Notes: a model not told the origin generated them from the sequence alone. 64,000 bases of DNA from an uncultured Rhodospirillaceae bacterium (GCA_937887565.1 CALABS010000011.1:1-64000); one strand, 5' to 3'; shown: positions 7,933 to 17,481, counted from the first letter of the stretch. Numbers and translations are program-made.

Positions 7933-8238
7933 TTACCAGCTCGACTTCACGAGGCCGGGGATCTGGCCGAGATTGCCAAGCTCGCGGAGCTTGTTGCGGC
8001 AGATCTTGAACTTGCGGTAGTTGCCACGCGGACGACCGGTCAGTTCGCACAGCAGACGGACGCGCACCTTCGACGAGTTGCGCGGCATCTCGGCCAGCTT
8101 CAGCGAAGCCTCGAAGCGCTCCTCGGGGGAAAGCTCGCGGTCCATGACGATCGCCTTCAGGCGAGCGCGCTTGGCGGCGGCCTGGGCCGACATCTTGGCG
8201 CGCTTCTTGTTGCGCTCGACGGAGCTGATCTTTGACAT
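7933..8238 (-). CDS. rpsN: 30S ribosomal protein S14 (long, zinc-free form)
   Basis: Small-subunit head protein. The 101-residue product lacks the CxxC...CxxC zinc ribbon and is the long form usual in proteobacteria. The RNSSKVRVRLLCELTGRPRG segment and the end LGQIPGLVKSSW are diagnostic. The ATG at 8238 gives MSKISSVERNKKRAKM. It lies between rplE and rpsH, 13 nt from each. Confidence 0.97.
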   Translation of the reverse strand: MSKISSVERNKKRAKMSAQAAAKRARLKAIVMDRELSPEERFEASLKLAEMPRNSSKVRVRLLCELTGRPRGNYRKFKICRNKLRELGNLGQIPGLVKSSW

Positions 8239-8251
8239 TGCGAAAAACTCC

Positions 8252-8794
8252 CTAGCCAGCGAACGGCATGTCGAAGCCCTTGAGAAGCGCCTTGGCTTCC
8301 GCATCGGACTTCGCCGTCGTGACGAAAATGATGTCCATGCCCCGGATCGTCTCGACCTTGTCGTAGTTGATCTCGGGGAAGACGATCTGTTCCTTGAGGC
8401 CCAGCGAATAGTTGCCGCGGCCGTCGAAGCTCTTGCCGGGGACGCCGCGGAAGTCGCGGACGCGCGGCAGCGCAATGTTGATCAGGCGATCGAGGAACTC
8501 GTACATCCGGTCGGCCCGCAGGGTGACCTTGCAACCCACGACCTGGCCCTCGCGCAGCTTGAACTGGGCGATGGACTTCTTGGCCTTGGTGGTCACCGGC
8601 TTCTGGCCGGCGATCGCGGTCAGCTCGGCGACGGCGGATTCGATCTTCTTCACATCCTGGGCGGCTTCGCCGACGCCCATGTTGATGATGATCTTCTCCA
8701 GCTTCGGAACCTGCATGGGGTTCCTGTAGCCGAACTCTTCCTGCAGGCTCTTGCGAACCTGGGCATCGTAGTGTTCACGCAAACGAGCGGTCAT
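8252..8794 (-). CDS. rplE: 50S ribosomal protein L5
   Basis: Binds 5S rRNA and contacts P-site tRNA. The 180-residue product has the YRNPMQVPKLEKIIINMGVG motif in the N-terminal third, RVRDFRGVPGKSFDGRGNYS in the middle, and FVTTAKSDAEAKALL near the end. It lies between rplX and rpsN in canonical order. Confidence 0.98.
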   Translation of the reverse strand: MTARLREHYDAQVRKSLQEEFGYRNPMQVPKLEKIIINMGVGEAAQDVKKIESAVAELTAIAGQKPVTTKAKKSIAQFKLREGQVVGCKVTLRADRMYEFLDRLINIALPRVRDFRGVPGKSFDGRGNYSLGLKEQIVFPEINYDKVETIRGMDIIFVTTAKSDAEAKALLKGFDMPFAG

Positions 8795-8807
8795 CTGTCC
8801 TGCTCCC

Positions 8808-9128
8808 TTAGCGGTCGATGACTTCGCCGGACCGCCTGGCGACGCGGACCTTGCGACCGTCCTCGAGGACCTTGACGCCGACGCGGGTCGGCTTGTCGGT
8901 CTTGGGATCGATGTGGGCGACGTTGGACACGTGGATCGGCGCTTCCTTCTCGACGATCCCGCCGGGGGCGGCGGGGGTCGCTCGCTGGTGGCGCTTCACC
9001 ATGTTCACGCCCTGGACGATGACGCGGCTCTCGGCCGGGAAGGCGGCGATGACCTCGCCCCGCTTGCCCTTGTCCTTGCCGGTCAGCACCTCGACGCGGT
9101 CACCCTTCTTGACGAACATCCCGGGCAT
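8808..9128 (-). CDS. rplX: 50S ribosomal protein L24
   Basis: Assembly-initiating large-subunit protein. The 106-residue product carries the KOW motif (VKKGDRVEVLTGKDKGKRGEV). A GTG lies directly before the ATG, but the ATG at 9128 has GGAGG at 7 nt and overlaps the rplN TGA by one base, which suggests translational coupling. It is chosen as the start. Confidence 0.96.
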   Translation of the reverse strand: MPGMFVKKGDRVEVLTGKDKGKRGEVIAAFPAESRVIVQGVNMVKRHQRATPAAPGGIVEKEAPIHVSNVAHIDPKTDKPTRVGVKVLEDGRKVRVARRSGEVIDR

Positions 9129-9496
9129 CACAGCACCTCCGGAGCCAGAGAGATGATCTTCATGAACTTCTTGGCGCGAAGCTCGCGGGTGACGGGGCCG
9201 AAGATGCGGGTGCCGATGGGCTCGTTCTGCTTGTTGATCAGGACGGCCGCATTGGTGTCGAAGCGGATCGCGGTGCCATCGGGACGGCGGATTTCCTTGG
9301 CGGTGCGGACGATGACGGCGCGATGCACGTCACCCTTCTTCACGCGGCCGCGCGGAATGGCCTCCTTGATGGAGACGACGATGATGTCGCCCACATTGGC
9401 GATGGTACGGTGCGAGCCGCCCAGAACCTTGATGCACTGCACCCGGCGGGCACCCGAATTATCGGCGACGTCCAGGTTGGTTTGCATCTGGATCAT
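9128..9496 (-). CDS. rplN: 50S ribosomal protein L14
   Basis: Large-subunit protein at the subunit interface. Exactly 122 residues, the usual bacterial length. It starts MIQMQTNLDVADNSGAR and contains the L14 signature around GGSHRTIANVGDIIVVSIKEA. Its stop codon overlaps the rplX start. It follows rpsQ by 40 nt. Confidence 0.98.
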   Translation of the reverse strand: MIQMQTNLDVADNSGARRVQCIKVLGGSHRTIANVGDIIVVSIKEAIPRGRVKKGDVHRAVIVRTAKEIRRPDGTAIRFDTNAAVLINKQNEPIGTRIFGPVTRELRAKKFMKIISLAPEVL

Positions 9497-9536
9497 GTCG
9501 AGTCTTCCTTTCTATCCAGGTCGATATCGTCGCGGC

Positions 9537-9770
9537 TCACGCCTCGACGATCACTTCCCAGTTCTTGGTCTTCGACAGCGGGCGGCACTCCTGGATGCGG
9601 ACGGTGTCGCCGGCCTTGAAGGTGTTGTTCTCGTCGTGCGCGTGGTACTTCTTCGAACGACGGATGAATTTCTTGTAGATCGGGTGCATCACGCGACGCT
9701 CGACGCGAACCACGACGGTCTTGTCCATCTTGTCGCTGACCACCACGCCCTGCAGAATGCGCTTCGGCAT
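9537..9770 (-). CDS. rpsQ: 30S ribosomal protein S17
   Basis: Small-subunit 16S-binding protein of 77 residues with an OB fold. MPKRILQGVVVSDKMDKTVVV at the start and the HAHDENNTFKAGDTVRIQECRPLSK block are typical. It lies between rpmC and rplN. Confidence 0.97.
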   Translation of the reverse strand: MPKRILQGVVVSDKMDKTVVVRVERRVMHPIYKKFIRRSKKYHAHDENNTFKAGDTVRIQECRPLSKTKNWEVIVEA

Positions 9771-9786
9771 CTTCTGGGGTCTCCTC

Positions 9787-9993
9787 TTACGCCGCGCCGG
9801 CCGAGGCGCGCTCGGCCAGGATGGTCTTGATGGTCGCGATCTCGCGACGCACGGTCTGCACCCGCGCGGTGTTCTCCAACTGGCCCGAGGCCTTCTGGAA
9901 ACGCAGGTTGAACTGCTCCTTCTTCAGCTCCAGGAGACGGTCCTTGAGCTGGTCCACCGACTTGGCGCGGAGCTCGGAAGCCTTGGTCGCCAT
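9787..9993 (-). CDS. rpmC: 50S ribosomal protein L29
   Basis: Two-helix protein at the exit tunnel, 68 residues. MATKASELRAKSVDQLKDRL and LKKEQFNLRFQKASGQLENT match the L29 pattern. Only 3 nt separate it from the rplP stop, which suggests coupled translation. Confidence 0.97.
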   Translation of the reverse strand: MATKASELRAKSVDQLKDRLLELKKEQFNLRFQKASGQLENTARVQTVRREIATIKTILAERASAGAA

Positions 9994-9996
9994 GGC

Positions 9997-10413
9997 TTAG
10001 GCCTCCCCGATACGGGTGATGAACTTGCACTTGATGGGCAGCTTGGCGGCGGCCAGCTCGAACCCGCGGCGGGCCAGATCCTCCGGCACGCCGTCGACCT
10101 CGAACATCACGCGGCCGGGCTTGACCCGGGCCACCCAGTACTCGGGCGCGCCCTTGCCGGAGCCCATGCGGACCTCGGCGGGCTTGGTCGACACCGGCAC
10201 GTCCGGGAAGATGCGGATCCACACGCGGCCCTGACGCTTCAGGTGGCGGGTGAGCGCGCGGCGGGCGGCCTCGATCTGGCGGGCGGTGATGCGCTCCGGC
10301 TCCATGGCCTTGAGGCCGAAGGCGCCGAAGTTGAGCGCGGTACCGCCCTTGGCGTCGCCATGGATGCGGCCCTTATGGGCCTTGCGGTATTTCGTACGCT
10401 TGGGCGAAAGCAT
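9997..10413 (-). CDS. rplP: 50S ribosomal protein L16
   Basis: Large-subunit protein near the A site, needed for peptidyl transfer. The 138-residue product begins MLSPKRTKYRKAHKGRIHG and has the L16 blocks RMGSGKGAPEYWVARVKPGR and AAAKLPIKCKFITR. Located between rpsC and rpmC. Confidence 0.98.
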   Translation of the reverse strand: MLSPKRTKYRKAHKGRIHGDAKGGTALNFGAFGLKAMEPERITARQIEAARRALTRHLKRQGRVWIRIFPDVPVSTKPAEVRMGSGKGAPEYWVARVKPGRVMFEVDGVPEDLARRGFELAAAKLPIKCKFITRIGEA

Positions 10414-10429
10414 GTCTCTAACCCTCTAG

Positions 10430-11116
10430 TCAGCGGCGTTCGGCGGGAGCGGACTCACCGGCGGCGCGCTTGTCCTGGGCCATGGGGTCATGGGCGAGGA
10501 TCTCGCCCTTGAAGACCCACACCTTGATGCCGCAGGTGCCGTAGGTGGTCTTGGCGGTGCCCACGCCGTAGTCGATGTCGGCGCGGAGCGTGTGCAGCGG
10601 CACGCGGCCCTCGCGGTACCACTCCATGCGGGCGATCTCGGCACCGCCCAGGCGGCCGGAGCAGTTGATGCGGATGCCCTGGGCGCCCAGGCGCATGGCC
10701 GACTGCACGGCGCGCTTCATGGCGCGGCGGAAGGAGACGCGGCGCTCCAACTGCTGGGCGATGTTCTCGGCCACCAACTGCGCGTCCAGCTCCGGCTTGC
10801 GGATCTCGACGATGTTCAGGTGAACCTCGCTGCCGGTCATCTTGCTGAGCTCCTTGCGGAGCACCTCGATGTCGGCGCCCTTCTTGCCGATCACCACGCC
10901 CGGACGGGCGGTGTGGATGGTGATGCGGGCCTTCTTGGCCGGACGCTCGATGACCACGCGCGACACACCGGCGGCGGACAACTTGTCCCGCAGATAGGTG
11001 CGCAGCTTGAGATCGTCGAGCAGCAGCTTGGCGTAGTCGCCGTCAGCGAACCAGCGGGAATCCCAGGTCCGGTTGATGCCGAGGCGCAGGCCGATCGGAT
11101 TGACTTTCTGACCCAT
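10430..11116 (-). CDS. rpsC: 30S ribosomal protein S3
   Basis: Small-subunit protein at the mRNA entry channel. The 228-residue product begins MGQKVNPIGLRLGINRTWDS, carries the KH-type GVVIGKKGADIEVLRKEL motif at about residues 73-90, and the C-terminal IDYGVGTAKTTYGTCGIKVW block. It starts 4 nt after the rplV stop. Confidence 0.98.
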   Translation of the reverse strand: MGQKVNPIGLRLGINRTWDSRWFADGDYAKLLLDDLKLRTYLRDKLSAAGVSRVVIERPAKKARITIHTARPGVVIGKKGADIEVLRKELSKMTGSEVHLNIVEIRKPELDAQLVAENIAQQLERRVSFRRAMKRAVQSAMRLGAQGIRINCSGRLGGAEIARMEWYREGRVPLHTLRADIDYGVGTAKTTYGTCGIKVWVFKGEILAHDPMAQDKRAAGESAPAERR

Positions 11117-11119
11117 GGT

Positions 11120-11506
11120 TTACTCCCCGGTCGCTTCTTCGCGCTCGCGCACGATGACGGTCAGGTTCGAGAACGGCTTCTCGATGCGGCCGACGCGACC
11201 GCGGGCACGAGCACGCCAGCGCTTCATCACCATCGCCTTGCCGACGAAGGCCTCGGCCACGTAGAGCCGGTCGACGTCGAGCTGATGGTTGTTCTCCGCA
11301 TTGGCGATCGCCGACTGCAGAACCTTCTTCACTTCCTTGGCGACGCGGCGCTTCGAGAAGGTGAGCGAGTGGAGCGCGACCTCGGCCTTCAGGCCACGGA
11401 TGCTCCCGGCCACCAGGTTCAGCTTGCGCGGGCTGGTGCGAATGGTCGACGCGAAGGCCTTGGCCTCGGTGTCCGCCAGCACCCTTTCAGCAGGCTTCTT
11501 GCCCAT
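11120..11506 (-). CDS. rplV: 50S ribosomal protein L22
   Basis: Lines the peptide exit tunnel; its hairpin loop is a macrolide-resistance site in other bacteria. The 128-residue product shows TSPRKLNLVAGSIRGLK in the N-terminal third, SAIANAENNHQLDVDRLYV, and the tunnel loop AMVMKRWRARARGRVGRI. It starts 2 nt after the rpsS stop. Confidence 0.97.
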   Translation of the reverse strand: MGKKPAERVLADTEAKAFASTIRTSPRKLNLVAGSIRGLKAEVALHSLTFSKRRVAKEVKKVLQSAIANAENNHQLDVDRLYVAEAFVGKAMVMKRWRARARGRVGRIEKPFSNLTVIVREREEATGE

Positions 11507-11508
11507 GG

Positions 11509-11787
11509 CTACTTCCTCTTCGCCTTCTTGTCGACGCCGTGACCGTAGTAGGTCCGGGTCGGCGAGAACTCACCGAACTTGTGGCCGACCATGTTCTCGG
11601 TGACCAGCACCGGGATGAACTTGGCGCCGTTGTAGACGCCGAAGGTCAGGCCGACGAACTGCGGCAGGATGGTGGAACGACGCGACCAGATCTTGATGAC
11701 CTCATTGCGCCCCGACGCACGCGACTTGTCCGCCTTCTTCAGCAGATAACCGTCGACGAACGGACCCTTCCAAACGGAACGAGCCAT
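11509..11787 (-). CDS. rpsS: 30S ribosomal protein S19
   Basis: Small-subunit head protein of 92 residues. MARSVWKGPFVDGYLLKKAD and the GHKFGEFSPTRTYYGHG signature identify S19. It lies between rplB and rplV. Confidence 0.98.
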   Translation of the reverse strand: MARSVWKGPFVDGYLLKKADKSRASGRNEVIKIWSRRSTILPQFVGLTFGVYNGAKFIPVLVTENMVGHKFGEFSPTRTYYGHGVDKKAKRK

Positions 11788-11801
11788 TTTCTCGTCCCTC
11801 C

Positions 11802-12632
11802 TTACTTGCTCAGCTGACGGCGGCGCATGATGAGCCGATCCGTCTTCTTGTTGCTACGAGTCTTCTTGCCCTTGGTCGGCTTGCCCCACGGGGTGACCGG
11901 GTGACGGCCGCCCGAGGTGCGCCCCTCGCCACCGCCGTGCGGGTGGTCGATGGGGTTCATGGCGACGCCGCGGACATGCGGGCGGAAGCCCATCCAGCGC
12001 ATCCGGCCGGCCTTGCCCAGCGAGATGTTCTGGTTGTCGGGGTTCGACACCGCGCCGACGGTGGCCATGCACTCGCCGCGCACGACGCGCAGCTCGCCCG
12101 AGGACAGGCGCAGCTGGGCGTAGCCCTGGTCCTTGCCGACCAGCTGGGCGTAGGTGCCGGCCGAGCGGGCCATCTGGCCGCCCTTGCCCACCTTCAGCTC
12201 GACGTTGTGAACCACGGTGCCGACGGGGATGTTCTTCAGCGGCAGGGCGTTGCCCGGCTTGATGTCGACGCGCTCGCCCGACACCACCTGATCGCCCACC
12301 GCCAGGCGCTGCGGCGCCAGGATGTAGCGCTTCTCGCCGTCGGCATAGGACACCAGGGCGATGAAGGCGGTGCGGTTGGGATCGTACTCCAGCCGCTCGA
12401 CGGTGGCGACCACGTCGGCCTTGTCGCGCTTGAAGTCGATCACGCGATAGCGGCGCTTGTGCCCGCCGCCACGGAAACGGACGGTCACCCGACCCAGGTT
12501 GTTGCGGCCGCCCTTCTTGCGCAGGCCCTCGGTGAGGCTGGCTTCGGGCTTGCCCTTCCACAGCTCGGAGCGGTCCACCAGCACCAGCTGGCGACGGCCC
12601 GGAGTCGTGGGCTTGTACTGCTTCAGTGCCAT
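11802..12632 (-). CDS. rplB: 50S ribosomal protein L2
   Basis: Essential for peptidyl transfer and subunit joining. The 276-residue product has GGGHKRRYRVIDFKRDK at about residues 53-69 and the catalytic-region sequence VAMNPIDHPHGGGEGRTSGG near the C terminus, including the conserved histidine that corresponds to His229 of E. coli L2. It follows rplW by 4 nt. Confidence 0.99.
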   Translation of the reverse strand: MALKQYKPTTPGRRQLVLVDRSELWKGKPEASLTEGLRKKGGRNNLGRVTVRFRGGGHKRRYRVIDFKRDKADVVATVERLEYDPNRTAFIALVSYADGEKRYILAPQRLAVGDQVVSGERVDIKPGNALPLKNIPVGTVVHNVELKVGKGGQMARSAGTYAQLVGKDQGYAQLRLSSGELRVVRGECMATVGAVSNPDNQNISLGKAGRMRWMGFRPHVRGVAMNPIDHPHGGGEGRTSGGRHPVTPWGKPTKGKKTRSNKKTDRLIMRRRQLSK

Positions 12633-12636
12633 GGCG

Positions 12637-12945
12637 TCAGACTCCCGTCGTCACGTCGATGGTCTGGCCCTCGGCAAGCGTCACGATCGCCTTCTTGACG
12701 TCCGAACGCTGGCCCACGCGGCCGCGGAACCGCTTCACCTTGCCCTTGGCGACCAAGGTGTTGACGGCGGTGACCTTCACCCCGAACACGCCCTCGACGG
12801 CGGCCTTGATCTCCGGCTTCGAGGCATCCAGCGGCACCTTGAAGGTGACCTGGTTGTGCTCGGAGCCCATGGTGGCCTTCTCGGTGATCACGGGGGCGCG
12901 GATGATGTCGTACATCCGCTCCTTGGAGATGATCGGCTTGCTCAT
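12637..12945 (-). CDS. rplW: 50S ribosomal protein L23
   Basis: Docking site for trigger factor and SRP at the tunnel exit. The 102-residue product begins MSKPIISKERMYDIIRAPVI and has the NTLVAKGKVKRFRGRVG basic segment. The ATG overlaps the rplD stop by 4 nt, a common sign of coupled translation. Confidence 0.97.
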   Translation of the reverse strand: MSKPIISKERMYDIIRAPVITEKATMGSEHNQVTFKVPLDASKPEIKAAVEGVFGVKVTAVNTLVAKGKVKRFRGRVGQRSDVKKAIVTLAEGQTIDVTTGV

Positions 12946-13562
12946 TTCAGGCGCGCCTCCAGGGCCTGCACCGCGTCCTTGGTCAGGACCAGGGTGTCGC
13001 GACGCAGGATGTCGTATACGTTGGCACCCACGCTCGGCAGCACGTCCACATGCGGGATGTTGCGCGAAGCCAGCGCGAAGTTGTCGTCGAGCGCGGCGCC
13101 GTCGATGACCAGCACCGACCCCCAGCCCAGCGCCTTGAAGCGCGCGGCCAGGGCCTTGGTCTTGGGGGCGTCGACCTTGGCGGTGTCCAGCACCACCAGC
13201 TTGCCGTCGGCGGCCTTGGCCGACAGGGCGGTCTTCAGCGCCAGGGCGCGCACCTTCTTGTTCATGTCGAACGCATGGCTGCGCACGACCGGGCCGAAGA
13301 TGGTGGCGCCGCCCTTGAACTGCGGGCTGCGGCGCGAACCCTGACGGGCGCCGCCGGTGCCCTTCTGCTTGAAGGGCTTGCGGGTGGTGCCGGAGATGTC
13401 GCTGATGCCCTTGGTCTTGTGGGTCCCGGCCTGGCGCTTGGCCAGCTGCCAGTTGACCATGCGGTGCAGCAGATCGACGCGAACCGGAACGCCGAAGACC
13501 TCGTCCGCGAGATCGATCTCGCCGACGGTCTTGTTGTCCAGGCTGATAACGTTCGTCTTCAT
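12942..13562 (-). CDS. rplD: 50S ribosomal protein L4
   Basis: Tunnel-lining protein of 206 residues; in E. coli it also represses the S10 operon. The extended loop sequence TRKPFKQKGTGGARQGSRRSP at about residues 60-80 is diagnostic. Whether it regulates this operon is not known. Located between rplC and rplW. Confidence 0.98.
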   Translation of the reverse strand: MKTNVISLDNKTVGEIDLADEVFGVPVRVDLLHRMVNWQLAKRQAGTHKTKGISDISGTTRKPFKQKGTGGARQGSRRSPQFKGGATIFGPVVRSHAFDMNKKVRALALKTALSAKAADGKLVVLDTAKVDAPKTKALAARFKALGWGSVLVIDGAALDDNFALASRNIPHVDVLPSVGANVYDILRRDTLVLTKDAVQALEARLK

Positions 13563-13574
13563 CGCCTTGTTCCT

Positions 13575-14282
13575 TTACTCGCCGGCTTCAGCGGCGGCGG
13601 CGCCTTCGGCCTTGAGGCCGGCCGGGAACGGCACGCCGTCCGGCAGCTTGCGCTTCACCGCGTCCTTGACCAGCACCCAGGAGCCCTCGGCGCCGGGCAC
13701 CGACCCCTTGACCAGGATCAGGCCGCGCTCGGCATCGGTGGAGACCACCTTGATGTTCTGGGTGGTGACCTGGACGTCGCCCATGTGGCCGGCCATCTTC
13801 TTGCCCTTGAACACCCGACCGGGGTCCTGGCGCTGGCCGGTCGAACCGTGCGAACGGTGCGAGATCGACACGCCGTGGGTGGCTTCGAGGCCGCGGAAGT
13901 TGTGGCGCTTCATGACACCGGCGAAACCCTTGCCGATGGTGGTGCCGGTGATGTCCACGAACTGGCCGGGGATGAAATGGGCGGCCGACAGCTCCGCGCC
14001 GACCTCGAGGGTGTTCTCGGCGGACACGCGGAATTCGGCGACTTTCTTCTTGGGCTCGACCTTGGCCTTGGCGAACTGTCCACGAACGGGCTTGGCCACG
14101 TTCTTGACCTTCGCGGTGCCGGCGCCGAGCTGGACGGCGACGTAGCCGTCCTTGTCCTCAGAGCGGGTCGAGACCACCTGGCAGGTGTCGACCTTCAGAA
14201 CGGTGACCGGCACGTGGGTGCCGTCCTCGTTGAAGATCCTCGTCATGCCGACCTTCTGGGCGATGAGACCGGATCGCATCAT
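13575..14282 (-). CDS. rplC: 50S ribosomal protein L3
   Basis: Early-assembly protein near the peptidyl transferase centre. The 235-residue product begins MMRSGLIAQKVGMTRIFNEDG and has the SHRSHGSTGQRQDPGRVFKGK block, which includes the glutamine methylated by PrmB in E. coli. Two tandem ATG codons lie 5 and 8 nt from AAGGA. The C-terminal Ala/Glu tail is typical of alphaproteobacteria. Confidence 0.98.
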   Translation of the reverse strand: MMRSGLIAQKVGMTRIFNEDGTHVPVTVLKVDTCQVVSTRSEDKDGYVAVQLGAGTAKVKNVAKPVRGQFAKAKVEPKKKVAEFRVSAENTLEVGAELSAAHFIPGQFVDITGTTIGKGFAGVMKRHNFRGLEATHGVSISHRSHGSTGQRQDPGRVFKGKKMAGHMGDVQVTTQNIKVVSTDAERGLILVKGSVPGAEGSWVLVKDAVKRKLPDGVPFPAGLKAEGAAAAEAGE

Positions 14283-14290
14283 CTGGTTCC

Positions 14291-14599
<309 letters not shown>

Positions 14600-14620
14600 T
14601 CTACGTCATCCGTTAAATCG

Positions 14621-14655
14621 GATCGGCGCCCGCTTCTGATGAGCAGGCGCCGATC
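14621..14655 (-). promoter_or_regulatory. Leader hairpin upstream of rpsJ
   Basis: A perfect 10-bp GATCGGCGCC/GGCGCCGATC stem with a 15-nt loop ends about 20 nt before the rpsJ ATG. It lies in the transcribed leader predicted from the promoter at 14757-14785. It could couple ribosomal protein levels to transcription or translation, as S10 leaders do elsewhere, but it does not visibly match the E. coli leader. Confidence 0.6.
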
Positions 14656-14756
14656 GTTGAAACTTGTTTCGGTTCAAAGAACCTCCCGCAGTCAGCCCGG
14701 GCCCTGATCAGGGGCGGTCGCGCTCTTGCGGGAACGGCCGAAGCCGGAAGACAGGC

Positions 14757-14785
14757 GTTATACAGAGAGTCGGGGGGCTTGGCAA
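14757..14785 (-). promoter_or_regulatory. Sigma-70 promoter of the S10 operon
   Basis: On the minus strand TTGCCA (14780-14785) and TATAAC (14757-14762) are separated by exactly 17 nt. Transcription would start near 14750 and give a leader of about 150 nt before rpsJ. The upstream gene ends at 14796, so the promoter fills the gap. Confidence 0.7.
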
Positions 14786-14795
14786 GGCGACTCTT

Positions 14796-15053
14796 TCAGC
14801 CATCTCCACGAACCGCCATGTCTCCCTGGTCAAGGACGGGCGCAGATCCGTCGCCAGCGAATTCCAGCAGGTCGCCCGGCTGGCACGCGAGGGCGGAGCA
14901 GAGCGCCGCCAGCGTCTGGAACCGCAAGCCTTTCACCTTGCCCGTGCGGAGCAGCGACAGGTTGGCCTCGGTGATGCCGATGCGCTGGGCCAGCTCCCGC
15001 CCGCTGACGCCCCGCGCCGCCATCACCGAATCCAGGCGCACGATGACAGGCAT
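14796..15053 (-). CDS. Small XRE/YozG-type helix-turn-helix regulator
   Basis: An 85-residue protein that is almost entirely one Cro/CI-type helix-turn-helix (about residues 5-65: VMAARGVSGRELAQRIGITE then NLSLLRTGKVKGLRFQTL). Such short regulators commonly pair with DUF2975 membrane proteins, and a DUF2975 gene lies immediately upstream in the same orientation, 17 nt away. It probably represses its own operon through the nested palindromes at 15639-15677. This is an inference from position. The cassette lies between tuf and rpsJ, where most relatives have no gene. Confidence 0.85.
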   Translation of the reverse strand: MPVIVRLDSVMAARGVSGRELAQRIGITEANLSLLRTGKVKGLRFQTLAALCSALACQPGDLLEFAGDGSAPVLDQGDMAVRGDG

Positions 15054-15070
15054 GATCCTCTCCCTTCCCG

Positions 15071-15622
15071 CTAGACGAATTCGGCGTTCTCGCGCGCCAG
15101 CCGGGCGGCCTCGCCCAGCACCCGGGCGATGACCAGCACCGCCAGCCCGATGATCGCGAACCCCAGGTCCTCGCCATGGATGCCGATCACCACATGCCGC
15201 GACCCTTCCGGCAAGCCCACCGACAGGGCCAGGGACAGGGCGACCGTCGTCACTGGCCCTGCGACGGCCAGCGCGACCATGGCCAGCGCGCAATGTCGCA
15301 ACCGAACCGCCGCCGAGGGGCAGAAGATTTCGCCACGGGCATAACCACGGAAAAGAGCGCGAAGCTCCCAGAATCCCCACACCACCGGCCCGGCGTAGAC
15401 CAACAAAACGCCAGCCACGGCCAGAAAGGCAACGCCCTCCAGGGGGCGCGGGGGGAAGTCGGCCATGGCGACGCCTCCCCAGTTGACGATCTGCTCCGGC
15501 GCCAGCCAGACATAGGCCACCAGGCCCGGCGGCAGAACCAACAGCACGGCGGTCAACAGCGCCGCGACCCGCACCGAAAGGCGGGAGATCGCCGGCGACG
15601 CCGGATTGGCGGAAGATTGCAT
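15071..15622 (-). CDS. DUF2975-type membrane protein
   Basis: A 183-residue integral membrane protein with about four hydrophobic segments (residues about 18-40, 62-85, 108-132 and 148-168). The length, the four-helix layout and the adjacent YozG-type regulator fit the DUF2975 family, whose biochemical role is unknown. The ATG at 15622 follows GAGGAGG. The gene is first in a two-gene operon with the regulator downstream, and its promoter region contains nested inverted repeats. Confidence 0.75.
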   Translation of the reverse strand: MQSSANPASPAISRLSVRVAALLTAVLLVLPPGLVAYVWLAPEQIVNWGGVAMADFPPRPLEGVAFLAVAGVLLVYAGPVVWGFWELRALFRGYARGEIFCPSAAVRLRHCALAMVALAVAGPVTTVALSLALSVGLPEGSRHVVIGIHGEDLGFAIIGLAVLVIARVLGEAARLARENAEFV

Positions 15623-15638
15623 GTGGCCCTCCTCATGA

Positions 15639-15677
15639 ATTATTGCAACACGATAATGTTTATCGTTTCACAATAAT
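15639..15677. promoter_or_regulatory. Nested palindromic operator upstream of the DUF2975-regulator operon
   Basis: An inner CGATAA-TGT-TTATCG dyad (15651-15665) is nested inside an outer ATTATTG/CAATAAT pair (15639-15645, 15671-15677). It starts 17 bp upstream of the ATG at 15622, in AT-rich DNA that stands out from its surroundings. It is the best candidate binding site for the small regulator. Confidence 0.6.
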
Positions 15678-15761
15678 TTTTGCAACCATCTTTTGGGAAG
15701 CGGAGAAGGAGCCCGCAATGAGATCCCTCGCCGCGCTCGGGATGACAGCAACCAGCAAACG

Positions 15762-15800
15762 AAAACGGCCCCCAGGTTTCCCCGAGGGCCGCTTTCTTTT
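15762..15800. terminator. Likely bidirectional terminator downstream of tuf
   Basis: A CGGCCC/GGGCCG-based stem is flanked by an A-rich run on the left and CTTTCTTTT on the right, so it can terminate transcription on either strand. On the minus strand it is the first terminator-like structure after tuf, but about 280 bp separate it from the tuf stop because two repeat blocks intervene. Confidence 0.6.
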
Positions 15801-15866
15801 CCGTCATCGCCGGGCGTGATCCGGCGATCCATGGATGCCCGGGTCAAGCCCGGGCATGACGCATGG
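15801..15866. repeat. Dispersed GC-rich palindromic repeat, copy 2
   Basis: It is closely related to the sequence at 847-915 and shares the CCCGGGtc-a-GCCCGGGCATGAC palindrome and the CCGTCATCGCC start. It lies between the tuf terminator and the tandem tuf-end duplication. Confidence 0.7.
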
Positions 15867-15875
15867 AAAAACAGA

Positions 15876-16077
15876 CTACTCGATGATCTTGGCGACGACG
15901 CCGGCGCCGCGCGTGCGAAGCACGCCGTCGGTTCCGTCTGTCGGCGCCAGGACCGGAGCGACCATCCCGATCGTCCCTACTCGATGATCTTGGCGACGAC
16001 GCCGGCGCCGCGCGTGCGAAGCACGCCGTCGGTTCCGTCTGTCGGCGCCAGGACCGGAGCGACCATCCCGATCGTCC
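15876..16077. repeat. Two perfect 101-bp tandem repeats derived from the tuf 3' end
   Basis: The units 15876-15976 and 15977-16077 are identical by eye. Each starts with the same 34 bases that end tuf (16078-16111: stop codon, two Ile, Glu and preceding codons). It then continues into 67 bases absent from tuf. The true tuf end follows directly as a third, partial unit. Confidence 0.9.
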
Positions 16078-17268
<1,191 letters not shown>

Positions 17269-17333
17269 GTTTCAACCCATCTGATCGGCGGCAATGCCGC
17301 TGGTGGTCACGAAAGCTCCGGCCAGAAGGCGCC

Positions 17334-17407
17334 TGGAGCGGGTGAGGGGAATCGAACCCCCGTCTTCAGCTTGGAAGGCTGTTGCTCTACCATTGAGCTA
17401 CACCCGC
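17334..17407 (-). tRNA. tRNA-Gly (TCC)
   Basis: A 74-nt cloverleaf with acceptor GCGGGTG/CACCCGC, a T arm with GGTTCGATTCC, the anticodon loop CTTCCAA (anticodon TCC) and an encoded CCA end. It lies between tRNA-Tyr and tuf. Confidence 0.97.
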
Positions 17408-17481
17408 CCTTGGACGCCCGCCCGGGCGCGCGCCTGACGCGGACCCGATTGAAAGACTTCCATCGCCCGGCCTGGGATAAG

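Noticed and set aside
15876..16077. CRISPR-like array
   Set aside because: Only two contiguous 101-bp units without spacers, clearly derived from the tuf end.
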